The notes beneath the pieces were generated by a model. The model was not told the origin of the DNA and searched no databases. It saw only the letters and a program-made list of their open reading frames with translations. Both the position numbers and the translations under genes were made by a program. Positions 11,501 through 22,171 of a DNA stretch of 64,000 nucleotides are shown piece after piece; the stretch's first letter is position 1; each line of letters begins with the position of its first letter. The DNA is from Saccharomycopsis fibuligera x Saccharomycopsis cf. fibuligera (lineage: Eukaryota; Ascomycota; Saccharomycetes; Ascoideales; Saccharomycopsidaceae): positions 1 through 64,000 of the forward strand of contig CP012811.1 of assembly GCA_001936135.1 (NCBI GenBank), written 5' to 3'.

Positions 11501-13720
11501 CAATAATGACTAACAGAGGGTGCCCGGCTCTGGAGAAAATATTATTCTAGCCTTGCTACACTGTGGTAGTACCTATGGTCAAGCTTATCTGTCACCTTGT
11601 AAATGTTTATTTCATTTTTTTTATTATAATTATTTTTGCCATTTTTTTCGCACTGTCGCAGGTGCTTACTTTGCCAATCCTCATACTGAAACGTACGTCC
11701 CTTTGTCCCGAATCCAGAGGCATGCACTGTCTCGTAGTTGTGTTATCCCTCTAATGGAAAACATACTTTTCAAATGCATTATGCTACCTATTATTATTTT
11801 CCAGAATAATATTAGTTGGATAAGATCGACAAAAATTAGATTTGTATTCAAATAAAGATCAAATAAGTTATGTACTCCAAACCGAGTATGGGGCACACTA
11901 ATCTTAGAACTCCGAACGAAAATTTTGATAACACTGTAGCTTCATTTTCATCAACACTTTAAGTTTCTCGTTCTTCTAAACAATGTACAATAACATTAAA
12001 CATTTCGGTTGAAGAGAAACTTTAGGATTGTATAAAATTTATTGTCTACTCATAATCTGTAAACCAGAAGAGACACAATGTTATTTTTGAAAAGACAGAG
12101 AAACTGCGCTTGTTGCTCTATAGCAGTTTAGTACACAAATTTCAATGTTTTCAATTAAAATAAATGGCTCAAAAAGAAAAAACACGGAAGTTCAAGATTT
12201 TGTTGTTCAAAAATTTCACCATATTTGTGTTCACCTATTTAAAGCTTGAAGCCAAGATACCTTAAAGAGTACATTTTAGACTCAACATATGATGAAACAA
12301 CAATTTGCACGCTTGCTACCGCCTTGATCAGAAGAAAGTGCAGCTTTGGTTTCCAGAAAACCTTGAAGTTGCTTCTAGAAGCACCAAAAAATAAAAAAGC
12401 ATCGCAAAGACATACCATACTAGCAATGCATATTTAGGGATTTAGTCATGCATAAATTATGTGGGTCAATGTATGACAGCTTAACTTTATACATACTAAC
12501 GCGCAATTTTGTAATCGAGTTGGACAATTTGGTACTACTACACAGCAGTCTGGGTATTTTCAGCTAGACGACAGACATCATAATATTTTTCTTGCATTTC
12601 TTTCGTTATTTTTTTGACTTCTCATTACTAAAGTCTGCGTTACGTTGCAGCAATTATCTGTGCGCTTTTTTGCGCTTCTATGTTGATTTCAACAATAATT
12701 TTCAACAATGTTCATATCCATGAATAGTTATAAGCAATGCAGCTCACCTCGTTCTTAAATTTACCATTCTTGGAATAATTTTGGTGAGAGCGTGAAGAAG
12801 TCTTTATTGACAATATTAAAAAGATTATAGTTGTATTGAAGCGAAAATAGTTACAACATTGCTTAAAAATTTTAATAGAATGTAAACTACGTGTTTAGAT
12901 GAAGACTCCAATATATACACATGTCCCAGTGTGGCCCAGCAGCTTTCTACTTTAAACTGAAAAACATTTGCAACTATCTGCCCGTATCACCCATATTTGA
13001 GGACTGCTTCTCCCTCTTTGTGAGCCTATATCCGTGGTGTCTGGTACAACAGCCGGACAGGGATAACATTTTTCACTCTAACTCTGCGGTTTTCCAGAAC
13101 ATTTTGCCACAATACTGAAAGGCCAGTACAAAAAGAAATCGGGGCTGCATAAAAATTTCCGCTTAGCCCACTTGACGTTAGTATACCGAGCAGTGCATAT
13201 AACGCGCTTACTGAAGCATTGGTGCGTCTAAGCTTTGCAAACTCTGTTCACTTCATTCCTGCATCACATATATCAGAAAGATTATATAACCAGTGAACTT
13301 TATTCGTCCACAGCTACGGATTTTAAACTTGCAAGTCATTTCAAATCTTGTGTTGTTCTAAGCTTTGACTCTTTCCTCCACTTTTTCTCCAAATTCTTTT
13401 AATAAATAGAGGCCCTTTCCATTTAGTTTCGTTTTTAATCCTTTGCTTTTTTATTTTTTGTATTTTGAGTTGTGTCTCTTATATTTTTGTTAAACAACAC
13501 CACTCTTCGTTCATTCTCCCAGTCACAGCATATTTTCACGGGCTTACTTCTCATAGATCTAGGAAAATTAGAAAAAAAAAAGGTTTAAGGCAGCTCGTCT
13601 TTTTTTATCGTTAGCACTTATTCAATCCAATTTCATCAAAATTCTTTTAATATTTATTTTTAACCGCTAGTGCTGTTTTATTCAGAGCTACTTAAGTTTT
13701 TGCTTTTATAAATATTACAG
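8521..13720. other. Long gene-free region upstream of CZF1
   Basis: About 5.2 kb of A+T-rich, non-repetitive sequence without a convincing gene. Open frames at 9567-9809 (+), 9842-10207 (-, no ATG), 11520-11855 (+) and 12921-13118 (+, 65 codons from an ATG) show no known domain. Genes of the Candida morphology and white-opaque regulators typically have unusually long upstream regions and long leaders (family knowledge), so this stretch may be the control region of CZF1. Some of the short ATG frames close to the gene could be leader ORFs; that is inference. Confidence 0.5.
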
Positions 13721-14770
13721 ATGCTTAGTACGATGAACAGAGACTTGGACCAACGGACATCAAAGCATCTAAACTTTGTCTCACCTCAAATGGCTTCCAA
13801 TTTATATAACCAGCCAAGTTCCTTACCGGAAAATCAACCAAACTCTGGCACTGGAATGTATGTTAATAATTATGGTCAAGGTGGTCCAAATAATGGTGGT
13901 ATAACAAGTGCACCATCTCACAACAATGTACCTCTAGCAGCTAACGAAATTCACAACAATAATTCATTCCATTACAATTCCCAATTTGTTCCACCAGAGT
14001 TGAGTTATCAGCCTATGAGTGTTCATTCCAACTTCAACTCGGCTGTTCCATTCAATAATACTTCGGTGGCTTCACCTTTTCAACAACTTGGACAATATGG
14101 CAACCCTCCAGCATCATCTTATGGGTTGACAAATCATGGGAGGGCCGGGAGTGCTGGCTCAGAGTTACCGGTACCACAATCGAAATATTCAAACTACACT
14201 AATGATGTCAATACAAAGGATTACGCTAATCCTGCCATTCATTCATTAGCAACAACAACTTCTGGTGCCGATGGTAATTTGCACCTTAATTATCTTTTCA
14301 ACGACTCAAACAATATTATTTTACAAAATAACATGAACCCATCAAGCTCGGGAAGTGAAGATCTTTTGGTTGATTCGTCAAGAAATAATTCTTCTTCTTC
14401 TACAACAACTTCAATGTCGATACATTCTGGCATTCATCAGTCGTTTGAAAAATCATCCTCTTCATCGCCAATCACCCATGCTAGTCCGACTTCATCATTA
14501 AAGAAAAACAGCAAAATAAACAAACAAGGCAAAACGAAAAGATCTAGAATGGGTTGTTTAACTTGTCGTGGACGCAAGAAGAGATGCTGTGAAACAAGAC
14601 CATCTTGTACCGAATGCGAAAGATTAGGTCTCAAATGTAACTGGCCAATTCCCGGTATGGAATATAGAAACAGATCAAAGAACAACAAGTTCATGGATGA
14701 CAGAAATGTTGTTGATACTCCTTATGGGAAGATAAAGATTTTGAGGGGAGTTGTTTCAAAAAAAGACTAG
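13721..14770 (+). CDS. CZF1: Czf1-like Zn(II)2Cys6 transcription factor
   Basis: The protein has 349 residues. The first 250 or so are Asn/Ser/Gln/Pro-rich low complexity, and the DNA-binding zinc cluster lies at the C-terminal end, which is unusual since most fungal zinc clusters are N-terminal. Cysteines 279, 282, 289, 296, 299 and 306 give the CX2CX6CX6CX2CX6C pattern, with basic residues RGRKKR between the second and third. The cluster core and the short tail, with YGKIKILRGVV near the stop, match my memory of Candida albicans Czf1 (about 385 residues), which controls filamentation in matrix and takes part in the white-opaque circuit. Ume6 is the other Candida factor with a C-terminal cluster but is much longer. 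The ATG at 13721 is the first in frame. The nucleus is the expected site. Confidence 0.75.
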   Translation: MLSTMNRDLDQRTSKHLNFVSPQMASNLYNQPSSLPENQPNSGTGMYVNNYGQGGPNNGGITSAPSHNNVPLAANEIHNNNSFHYNSQFVPPELSYQPMSVHSNFNSAVPFNNTSVASPFQQLGQYGNPPASSYGLTNHGRAGSAGSELPVPQSKYSNYTNDVNTKDYANPAIHSLATTTSGADGNLHLNYLFNDSNNIILQNNMNPSSSGSEDLLVDSSRNNSSSSTTTSMSIHSGIHQSFEKSSSSSPITHASPTSSLKKNSKINKQGKTKRSRMGCLTCRGRKKRCCETRPSCTECERLGLKCNWPIPGMEYRNRSKNNKFMDDRNVVDTPYGKIKILRGVVSKKD

Positions 14771-16527
14771 TTTATGTGCTATATGATTTTTTTTTTCTAC
14801 TTTATTTATTTGTTTTTGTTTTTGTTTGTTTTCCATTCTTGTTTAATTTCAACATAACACATTTGTTACTAATAGTTTATTTTTATTTTTATTTTTATTT
14901 TCATCTTTCTTTCTCTCTTAAAAGGTTCGTTTATATGTTTTCGGCATTGGCTTAGTTTTTTTGTTTTTTTTCAGTTTAGGTTGTTATTAGGACATTTATA
15001 ATGCTAATTCTTTAAATTTAATGCAGATGTAATTTCAAAAACACCATTGATGATTTTATACAAAATACTTCACAGTATTCGACAATAGTTTTTTCAAATA
15101 GTTATGTAATATTGTTGAAAGTAGCTTTCAGTAGATTTTAACTACTATACATTGTGTTTTCACAATTCTGTGTCGGCCTATCAATGCAGATTAGAGCAAC
15201 AAATGGGGACCGTTTTCAGCGTTTGCCACAATATTTACAAAGTTAGAAAGAAATACTTTGTCTTTTGCTTACCTTTTTTGCTTGTCCTCCGCCACAGCCA
15301 TTCTCGAAGCCGTCTAAGCAAATTTGATATAACGCTTTCCATATGGATGTAACCAAATGCTACCTGTTGTTGTCTTAATAGCATAGTATGTCAACGCACC
15401 TCGGAGATTTCGTACACCCTTTTCTCGTGTTCCAGAAAAAAAAATAAAAAAAATAAAAGCTGTCTTGTATTTTTAGATACGCAGCATAATTAAGCGATCA
15501 TGCGGTTAAGCAATAACTGAAATGGTGCAAGTTTGAAAGTTTAGTTTTGCTATCGTACGTTTTTTCTTTTCAAGAATTTCCCTATTTCTATTTAGGTATG
15601 GCCTCTATGTACTTTTTTTTTTTCTTTTTTTTTTTTTCTTTCTATTTTACCACTTTAACCTAGTTGCTACTCAAAACTGATAAACGTAAAAGCCAGCCTT
15701 GGGCAAAGCACGCGCAGCACATTCTGTAATAAAGGTCATCACATTTACATTGATTTATGTATTTGAAAGAACTTTAGTGTGTTCTCTTACTACTCACAAG
15801 TACTTTGCTTATTCAAATGGATAAAATAATTTAGATTGTCCTCAAAATGAAGATTTCAGGTTTTGTATAGATACTTCCTGCTACTATTATTCTCGTGCTA
15901 TTTGAAGATATTCTTCCACAAAACTTACCCAAATTGAACTATTTAGTCACAGTTAAATCAATGTTGTGCTGAAGCAATTGATACTTTAAATCTCCAGTGA
16001 CTTTTTGAGAACGTATGCCGAATCTACAGTCTCCGGCTTTGGTGTTAGTAAGCTTTGTTCCTGAGACTAGATTTCTCAGTTCTCTTTCGTTGCTGATTCT
16101 GGAGAAGTTCATTCTTCCATGTGGCAAAATAAAACTTGCTGTACTCAGTGACTGGCACAAGTGCTCGTTTCAAATTTTTTAAACATGAAACGATGTCCAG
16201 ACCAGAAAATCTTACTAAATAATATTTGACCAAACTTACGATTATCTTTTCCTGCTAACTTTTACTATCTTGGTTCTTCTAACACATGCCTCGCCTGCAA
16301 GCACACCAGTGTTCCCAATAGTACCATTATGGTGAAAACATTGGCCCCCTATTCAGAACATTGGATTGATGAACACTTAAGGTGAACAAGGCTAACCAAT
16401 CAACAATTGGTAAATAAATATGAAGCAAATTAAGATGTATCAGTTTCACTGTAAACCATTTCTACTATTTTTACAATGAGTAATGAGCTTCTTTATTTAA
16501 ATCACTTTCATTTGCCTATAAAAAGCC
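14771..16527. other. Intergenic region between CZF1 and GPN3
   Basis: This is the convergent spacer after CZF1 and GPN3. It begins with a T-rich 3' flank and holds short homopolymer runs (for example about 15618-15645). Minus-strand frames at 15939-16233 lack an ATG start. A TACTAAC word near 16051 has no matching open exon upstream. I see no supported gene or RNA. Confidence 0.5.
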
Positions 16528-17499
16528 TTACTCATCATCCTCATCCGGAACTTCAGCTTCATCATTAGGATCCTTGGGTTCTTGATTTTCAGCCCATTGC
16601 GTCACATCATCTATATACGATAATATCGTGGCTACAGAGCCATCATTATTGATATCCAATGGTAAATATTGTACCATACCAAACTCATCAATTATGTTGG
16701 CAATGAGTTTATTTAATCTTTGAAATTTCTTGTTTCCAAGTGCATTGTTTTCGTCATCTTCATCATCATCGGCACCATCTGCTAAAAGCAATGGGTCGGG
16801 ATTTAAAAACTTTTTAAGATTCTTTTTGGAAATTTGATCTTTGACTAAATCAATCTTGGACAATATATTGATATGTGGCAATTCTAATAGCAACATTGTC
16901 GACATCGCACTCAAAGTTCCCGAAAAAAACTTGGATCTATCTATTGCGAATGTTGACTCCATTAAATAAGTACAACATAGCTGGAAGTTTAAGTTTCTCA
17001 TCAAGTGATTGATAATCGTTGGGAATATTGGAATATGAGTATAAAGTTCAATCTGACCTGGACAATCTATGATAAGAAATTCATCGCTATAATCACCAAT
17101 CTCATCGTCTAACCAATCTAAATTTTTAAGCAAAAATTCGAAACAGTAGATAAGTCCACCATTAGGACCAAGACTAAGTTCTTCCATAACATCCTCTAAT
17201 GAAATGAGATCTCTTATATCGACAGTAAACTCATATTTTTTAGCCTCGGCAGCAGGGTCAAGATTAACAATATGACAAGCTCTTCCTATTTGTTGCATAT
17301 GTGTCACTAAGGAATTGCAAAATGTTGTCTATGTCAATGTCACAGTTAGTAACTTGCCTTCAAATATTTCAATCAGTGCTTTAGTAAGCATGATTAACGA
17401 TCTTTAACAAGTCATAAAGTCATACTCAAAGCTTGCAAAACATATACATACCTTCCCAGCACCTGCAGGACCTAGTACCACAACACCGACTCTAGACAT
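16528..17499 (-). CDS. GPN3: GPN-loop GTPase 3, two exons
   Basis: Exon 1 is 17452-17499 (16 codons) and exon 2 is 16528-17328, giving 282 residues (yeast Gpn3 has 272). Exon 1 encodes [16 protein letters not shown] and exon 2 resumes with TTFCNSL, so the intron cuts the P-loop between its Lys and Thr. Other landmarks are the GPN triplet at 70-72, the G3 motif DCPGQIE at 104-110 and SKID at 173-176. The C-terminal tail is acidic (EVPDEDDE at the end). Gpn3 works with Gpn1/Npa3 in assembly and nuclear import of RNA polymerases II and III. The start is fixed by the conserved N-terminus; a GTG inside exon 2 is not a start. Confidence 0.93.
17329..17451 (-). other. Spliceosomal intron of GPN3
   Basis: The intron is 123 bases. 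The donor GTATGT lies at 17451-17446, the branch site TACTAAC at 17351-17345, and the acceptor ATAG ends at 17329. The branch site is about 15 bases from the acceptor. Splicing in phase 0 restores a perfect P-loop, which is strong proof of the structure. Confidence 0.93.
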
Positions 17500-18676
17500 T
17501 TTTCGTTTATATTGGCTTGGTTAAGATGTTAATTGGGGATATAGAACTTGCAATATACTTAGAATATTGTTTTTTATTTATTTTTTTTTCTTTATAACTC
17601 ATCGCAATTATTTTCACTGCAGCATCGGTTTCGGGGCTCGTAACCTTTGTTTCCACTCTTCTTGGATACATGAACATGCAGCGTAGTCTGAGAGAGCACA
17701 CTCACCACAGAAGAAAAATTATTGCGCTGCCACTGATGCTGTCAATGAGTGCTCAGAATAAAATGATTTACTTTGGTTTTCATGGCTGTTTCTGTTTTGA
17801 CTGAGCAGATTTGAGAAGACCATTCAAGAATACTTAAATTTACTGAAATTCAAGTATAGCTAGCTGTTTCACTATGATATACTATTGAGTGCTTCTTTAA
17901 AATTTGTTGGACGTAAACAGATTTATATCTTTTTGTCCATAAATTGACAGAGCTGAAAAAAAAAAAAAGAAAACGAATAATCAAAAAAAGAAGAAAAAGA
18001 AAATGAATAAAATAAAATTTTCCCTCTAAAAAACAGTGCTAGTCTATAAGGTAGTAAACAGCAACCGCCGTCAAGCAGACTGCCAGGCAAGATCTATACC
18101 CTAATAGAAACATGGTAAACTTTTTCTCTTTACACGCCACTTCCACCAGTAGTGTGTACCTTAACCTGCTATTTTTGGTGCTTTTTTATGGAGGAGGCTT
18201 AGTATAAGGATTTTAAGATAAAGCTAAGGGTAAAGCAACTTTGACCCTGCGTTCGTACAAGATACCTTGTGGCGGATCCTAACATCGGCGCTTTGTGTGG
18301 CTTATTCTAGATTTTTTCTGACGTCTTCACCTTGCTGCAGTCTATGCTTCACCTTGAAAATGACAATAGAACTATGTGCCAATTATTTCTAACTTAAGAA
18401 AAATTATTGTCATAACTAAGGAACTACATATCGGGTTACCAAATAAAGGCATTGACGGACCAAACACCTCTGGCGAAGGATGGCCACCAGCGAGGACGAT
18501 GGCTCCTGCATGGTGGTAGCCTGTCGGCGCTGCACCCCGTAACAGCGGTACATATCTCACTATTAAAGAAAAAGGCTTCCACCTTACGGAGCTCGAAATA
18601 CTTGACTTTTAGGAAACACTAAACTTCAAAAAACATTTTTGATTCTTAATTGAGATAAACCAAAGCTTATATTAAC
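17500..18676. other. Intergenic region between GPN3 and the basic secreted protein gene
   Basis: The stretch is mostly A+T-rich with oligo-A runs near 17957-18000. A patch at about 18465-18550 is clearly richer in G and C than its flanks. Read on the minus strand it is open (Ala/Gly/Pro-rich) but has no ATG. It could be a structured RNA or a relic. I have no family match. Confidence 0.4.
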
Positions 18677-19048
18677 ATGCAGTGCTTCCGTTATCTTGTG
18701 AGCTTTTTCGCGTGCGTGCTGTTGCTTGCGTGTCTCACCGGAGCTATTCCAATCCCAAATACTGAAAGTGTCTCCTCAACTGACACCGCCGGCACAGACC
18801 AAGTGCAAGGTAAATTTCTCGGCTTAATTGCGAGAATAGGTTCTGCTATAGCTAGAAAGATTGGTTCAAAAGCTGCAAAGAAGGCTGTCAGTAAAGCAAC
18901 AAAGTCAGGCTCCAAAGAGGGTGCAAAGCAGGCAGCCACTAGTAATTCTGGATCAAACATAAAGCATTTCACCAAAGCTCAAAGAAGAAAGTTTGAGAGC
19001 AAAAGAAGGAAGCTTGTTAAATTGAGAAGCAAATATAAGTGGACATAG
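18677..19048 (+). CDS. Small secreted, highly basic protein (unrecognised)
   Basis: The protein has 123 residues from an ATG at 18677. The first 23 or so form a clear signal peptide (Leu/Val/Ala/Cys hydrophobic core, then LTGAIPIP). After a short acidic Ser/Thr stretch comes a Gly/Ala/Ile/Lys segment, GKFLGLIARIGSAIARKIG and onward. Its spacing suggests an amphipathic cationic helix like those of membrane-active peptides. The last 30 residues are extremely basic (AQRRKFESKRRKLVKLRSK). I count about 24 Lys/Arg and 5 acidic residues after the signal peptide, and no Cys. No family is recognised. It may be an antimicrobial, cytolytic or wall-binding peptide precursor; all of that is inference from composition. 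There are no dibasic sites with clear Kex2 context other than the RR pairs near the C-terminus. Confidence 0.7.
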   Translation: MQCFRYLVSFFACVLLLACLTGAIPIPNTESVSSTDTAGTDQVQGKFLGLIARIGSAIARKIGSKAAKKAVSKATKSGSKEGAKQAATSNSGSNIKHFTKAQRRKFESKRRKLVKLRSKYKWT

Positions 19049-19423
19049 AATCAAAACCAGCAGACCCTCGGTTTTGCTTCTCTTTATAGACCTTAAACAC
19101 ACCAAATACAACGACTTTTAGAATATTTTTTAATTTCTTACTTTAATTTGAAGTAGAGATTTTAGAGGAACGCTTTTCGAAAGAGGTAAATCTCACCGTA
19201 AACTGCATGCAATGACTAAGCCGTCGGGTTATTATCACGTGCCTGTTACAACTGCTAAGAGGCACACAAACCGTGGTGCCCCAAAGCACCACACAGCGAT
19301 GTCGACTGCAGCGGTTAATTATTACACATCAGTTTCACCCATTTCACGTTGGCCATCATCAACATCAGTGCTTTCGTGTTGTCTGTCGAGTGCCAAGTGC
19401 AAACCCTCTTCTCCCAGCATATA
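19049..19423. other. Spacer upstream of the Rab GAP gene
   Basis: 375 bases between two plus-strand genes. The reading frame of the downstream gene extends upstream from its ATG to 19349 only through a TTG, and I do not treat that as coding. It holds a CACGTG E-box-like word near 19236. Nothing else is supported. Confidence 0.4.
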
Positions 19424-22171
19424 ATGTCCGGTAATGATGCCGATGGCGGAAAGCCCAAAATAGCGCCTCAGCGTATCTTTTTGCTGAACGCAAACGGCAC
19501 AAATTACCTGAACTCCAGCAATTCAATCACCAATGGCAAGAAGCCTAGAGCATCTTCTTCGAGCATTAACATGAGCGCCGCTGATCTCAACAATGATTCA
19601 AACATACACAAAAATAATTCAGATAGCTATGGTGCCGCTGATAAAACTAAAGTGCCCCTTATTACACCGACAAACGCAAGGTTCGAATTTGCCAGACCTT
19701 TGAAACATCAAGCCTCCAGCTCTTCTATGTCTTCTACCTCTGTAAATAATTTGAATTTAACTTCTCCTTCGCCAATAAGGTCCATAAAATCCCCCGACAA
19801 ATCAATAAACTCAACTGACAAAAACGCAAAGTATCTCAGTGTAATTGACCTTTATGATGATGACGATGCTGCTAGTAGCGTGCCTTCCCCAGCTCAGGTC
19901 TCTCAAACTGCAGGTAACGAGTCTTTAAAAATTGAATCAAATGGCCTCAGATCAGGCGAAGGCAATAAGGACACCATATTAACGCCCACAAGTATTAGTT
20001 CGTTCAACTTTGTGTCAAAAGGCTTTGAAGATAGCAGTGATGATTTATCGTCATCTCATAAACAAGATAACATATTCAACTATGATCGCGTGTACATTGA
20101 CAACGATAACAGCCCAGGTTTCATCTCTGCTAATCCTACTACTTCCAAAATTAGCAAACACAAAAAACAAGAAACGCTTTACTACAGCCCACAGAGCTCT
20201 ATAGACGATCTCGATCATCTGCAAAAAGGTGATCAAATAAATGGGGAAGGCAAAAACAGGATTCTGGAGAAAAGCTTGAACAATCAAATTACATCAAACT
20301 CTGAACAAGTCGTACTTTCGCCAACCCCAAACAATCCAAGACATCTGTTGTTTAGATCACTTTCCCAGAAACATATCAAGGCTCCGGCTCCTGAGTTTGT
20401 AAAGACTGTCCATAAAGCCATAAGCTCGAATAATTTGAACCCTCAAGTTAGACTTTCTACCACTGAGGTTCAAATCAAACCAGTTTCATACGCTACAACT
20501 CCATCTACAAACACCCCGAAATCTTCTCGTCACCTTAAAGCTCCTTCAAGTTTGAGTGGAATTAGTATAAATCTAAGTAGAGGGTTAGAAAGTAACTCCA
20601 GCCAGAGCCGACAGGCAAAGGGTGGCAGTAATTTGGCCAATAGCATTAAAACTAGTGATAATGCAAGTTCGGTGAGCAATTTAACTGCTAGTAATGCAAG
20701 TAATCTGAATGTTAAAAATTTTATCAATAATAACCAATCTTTGCTTTCTCTCCAAACCTCGAGTAAACTGGCATTTTCTTCAAGAAAAATTCAAATTGAG
20801 TCTGATTCAAAGCAGTTGTCCACAAGCGATAGGGATCGTTATGGTTTTAAAAAGAAGAATAATTTTGTTAGTGAAAAAGAGTATAATATTTGGTGGAGTG
20901 AATATGAACCATTTCTCGTTAGAAGAAAAAAGAAATGGGTAACGTTGATGAAGCAAAATGGTTTGAACTTGAATAACGACAATCCGACGCGTTTTCCTCC
21001 AAAATCAAACAAATTAAAAAGATATGTTCGCAAAGGTATTCCCGCTGAATGGAGAGGCAATGCATGGTGGTACTTTGCTAGAGGAGATGAGAAATTAAGG
21101 GAAAATACGGGCTTATATGACAAAATTGTCGAAAGCACCATAAATCTTAAAAACCATAACGCCGAAATAATAGAAAGAGATTTGAACAGAACTTTTCCAG
21201 ACAATATTTACTTCAGAGATACTGAGAATGAATCTTCAACAGAAGAAACCCCATTAATTCAATCTTTAAGAAGAGTTTTGGTTGCTTTTGCGACTTACCA
21301 GCCTCAAATAGGTTATTGCCAGTCTTTGAATTTCTTAGCGGGATTGCTTTTGATTTTTCTTGATGAGGAGAAAGCTTTTTGGATGCTAGTAATAATTACA
21401 TCCAAATTGCTTCCCGGAGTTCATGATGTTAACCTAGAGGGTGTGAATATTGATCAAGGTGTGTTGATGCTATGTATTAAGGAATACTTGCCTAATATCT
21501 GGAGAAAAATAGGCTTCAACTTTGAAAGCGTTGGTATTGGTGGCAATCAAACATTTTCTAATGAAGTTAATGTGGTCACAAAGTTACCACCTATAACTTT
21601 GTGCACAGCGAGCTGGTTCATGAGTGCATATATTGGTATACTTCCAATAGAAACTTGCTTAAGAGTGTGGGACTGTTTCTTCTACGAAGAAAGCAAAATG
21701 TTTTTCAGGATTGCGTTGAGTATTTTAAAACTCGCTGAATCCAAGATTGAAAGAATCAGAGACGAGATGGAAATTTTTCAAATTGTGCAAAACTTTCCCA
21801 AAAAGATTTTAGATCCAAAAGAGCTATTTGATTGTTGTTTCAAAAAAAGAAATGGTTTTAGTAATTTAACTCAAGAGGAAATCAACAGATGCCGAAAATT
21901 TGTCAAAGAACAAAGGCAAAAGGCATCCAAGTATCAACAAAGTCCATCAAAATTTAGTGGGAACAAATCAAAACAGCTGCAAGCTGATGTTGAACAACAA
22001 CTCCCAGAAGAGGCAGCAACGGCAGCTGCGGAAATACGAAGACTTAAACAGGAGCTTGATGAAAACTATATTCCCGATGAGTACGATTTCAAAAAAAACG
22101 GGCTAGCAGGAGTAAGCTGGAATAAGGCATTGACAAAAAAACTTAGAAAGCAAAGGCATAAAAAGAAGTGA
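19424..22171 (+). CDS. MSB3: TBC-domain Rab GTPase-activating protein, Msb3/Msb4 type
   Basis: The protein has 915 residues from the ATG at 19424. About 500 residues of Ser/Asn-rich, probably disordered sequence come first, then a TBC domain beginning near RKGIPAEWRGNAWW (536 on). It carries both catalytic fingers: Arg589 in RDLNRTFP and Gln633 in GYCQSLNFLAG. The stretch PGVHDVNLEGVNIDQGVL is typical of yeast Msb3/Gyp3 and Msb4. A basic coiled-coil-like tail follows. Yeast Msb3 and Msb4 act on Sec4 and Ypt Rabs at sites of polarised growth and in vacuolar traffic. They arose by genome duplication, so a pre-duplication yeast should have one gene like this. CTG codons in the N-terminal region (for example near 19486) would be serine in a CUG-clade host. 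Confidence 0.85.
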   Translation: MSGNDADGGKPKIAPQRIFLLNANGTNYLNSSNSITNGKKPRASSSSINMSAADLNNDSNIHKNNSDSYGAADKTKVPLITPTNARFEFARPLKHQASSSSMSSTSVNNLNLTSPSPIRSIKSPDKSINSTDKNAKYLSVIDLYDDDDAASSVPSPAQVSQTAGNESLKIESNGLRSGEGNKDTILTPTSISSFNFVSKGFEDSSDDLSSSHKQDNIFNYDRVYIDNDNSPGFISANPTTSKISKHKKQETLYYSPQSSIDDLDHLQKGDQINGEGKNRILEKSLNNQITSNSEQVVLSPTPNNPRHLLFRSLSQKHIKAPAPEFVKTVHKAISSNNLNPQVRLSTTEVQIKPVSYATTPSTNTPKSSRHLKAPSSLSGISINLSRGLESNSSQSRQAKGGSNLANSIKTSDNASSVSNLTASNASNLNVKNFINNNQSLLSLQTSSKLAFSSRKIQIESDSKQLSTSDRDRYGFKKKNNFVSEKEYNIWWSEYEPFLVRRKKKWVTLMKQNGLNLNNDNPTRFPPKSNKLKRYVRKGIPAEWRGNAWWYFARGDEKLRENTGLYDKIVESTINLKNHNAEIIERDLNRTFPDNIYFRDTENESSTEETPLIQSLRRVLVAFATYQPQIGYCQSLNFLAGLLLIFLDEEKAFWMLVIITSKLLPGVHDVNLEGVNIDQGVLMLCIKEYLPNIWRKIGFNFESVGIGGNQTFSNEVNVVTKLPPITLCTASWFMSAYIGILPIETCLRVWDCFFYEESKMFFRIALSILKLAESKIERIRDEMEIFQIVQNFPKKILDPKELFDCCFKKRNGFSNLTQEEINRCRKFVKEQRQKASKYQQSPSKFSGNKSKQLQADVEQQLPEEAATAAAEIRRLKQELDENYIPDEYDFKKNGLAGVSWNKALTKKLRKQRHKKK

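Noticed and set aside
15939-16233. Possible spliced gene with a TACTAAC word near 16051
   Set aside because: All upstream frames hit stops before the only plausible donor (GTAAGT near 16228), and no ATG exon could be joined.
18372-18560. 62-codon minus-strand frame across the G+C-rich island
   Set aside because: Opens at GTG with no ATG; listed as an island finding and not as a gene.
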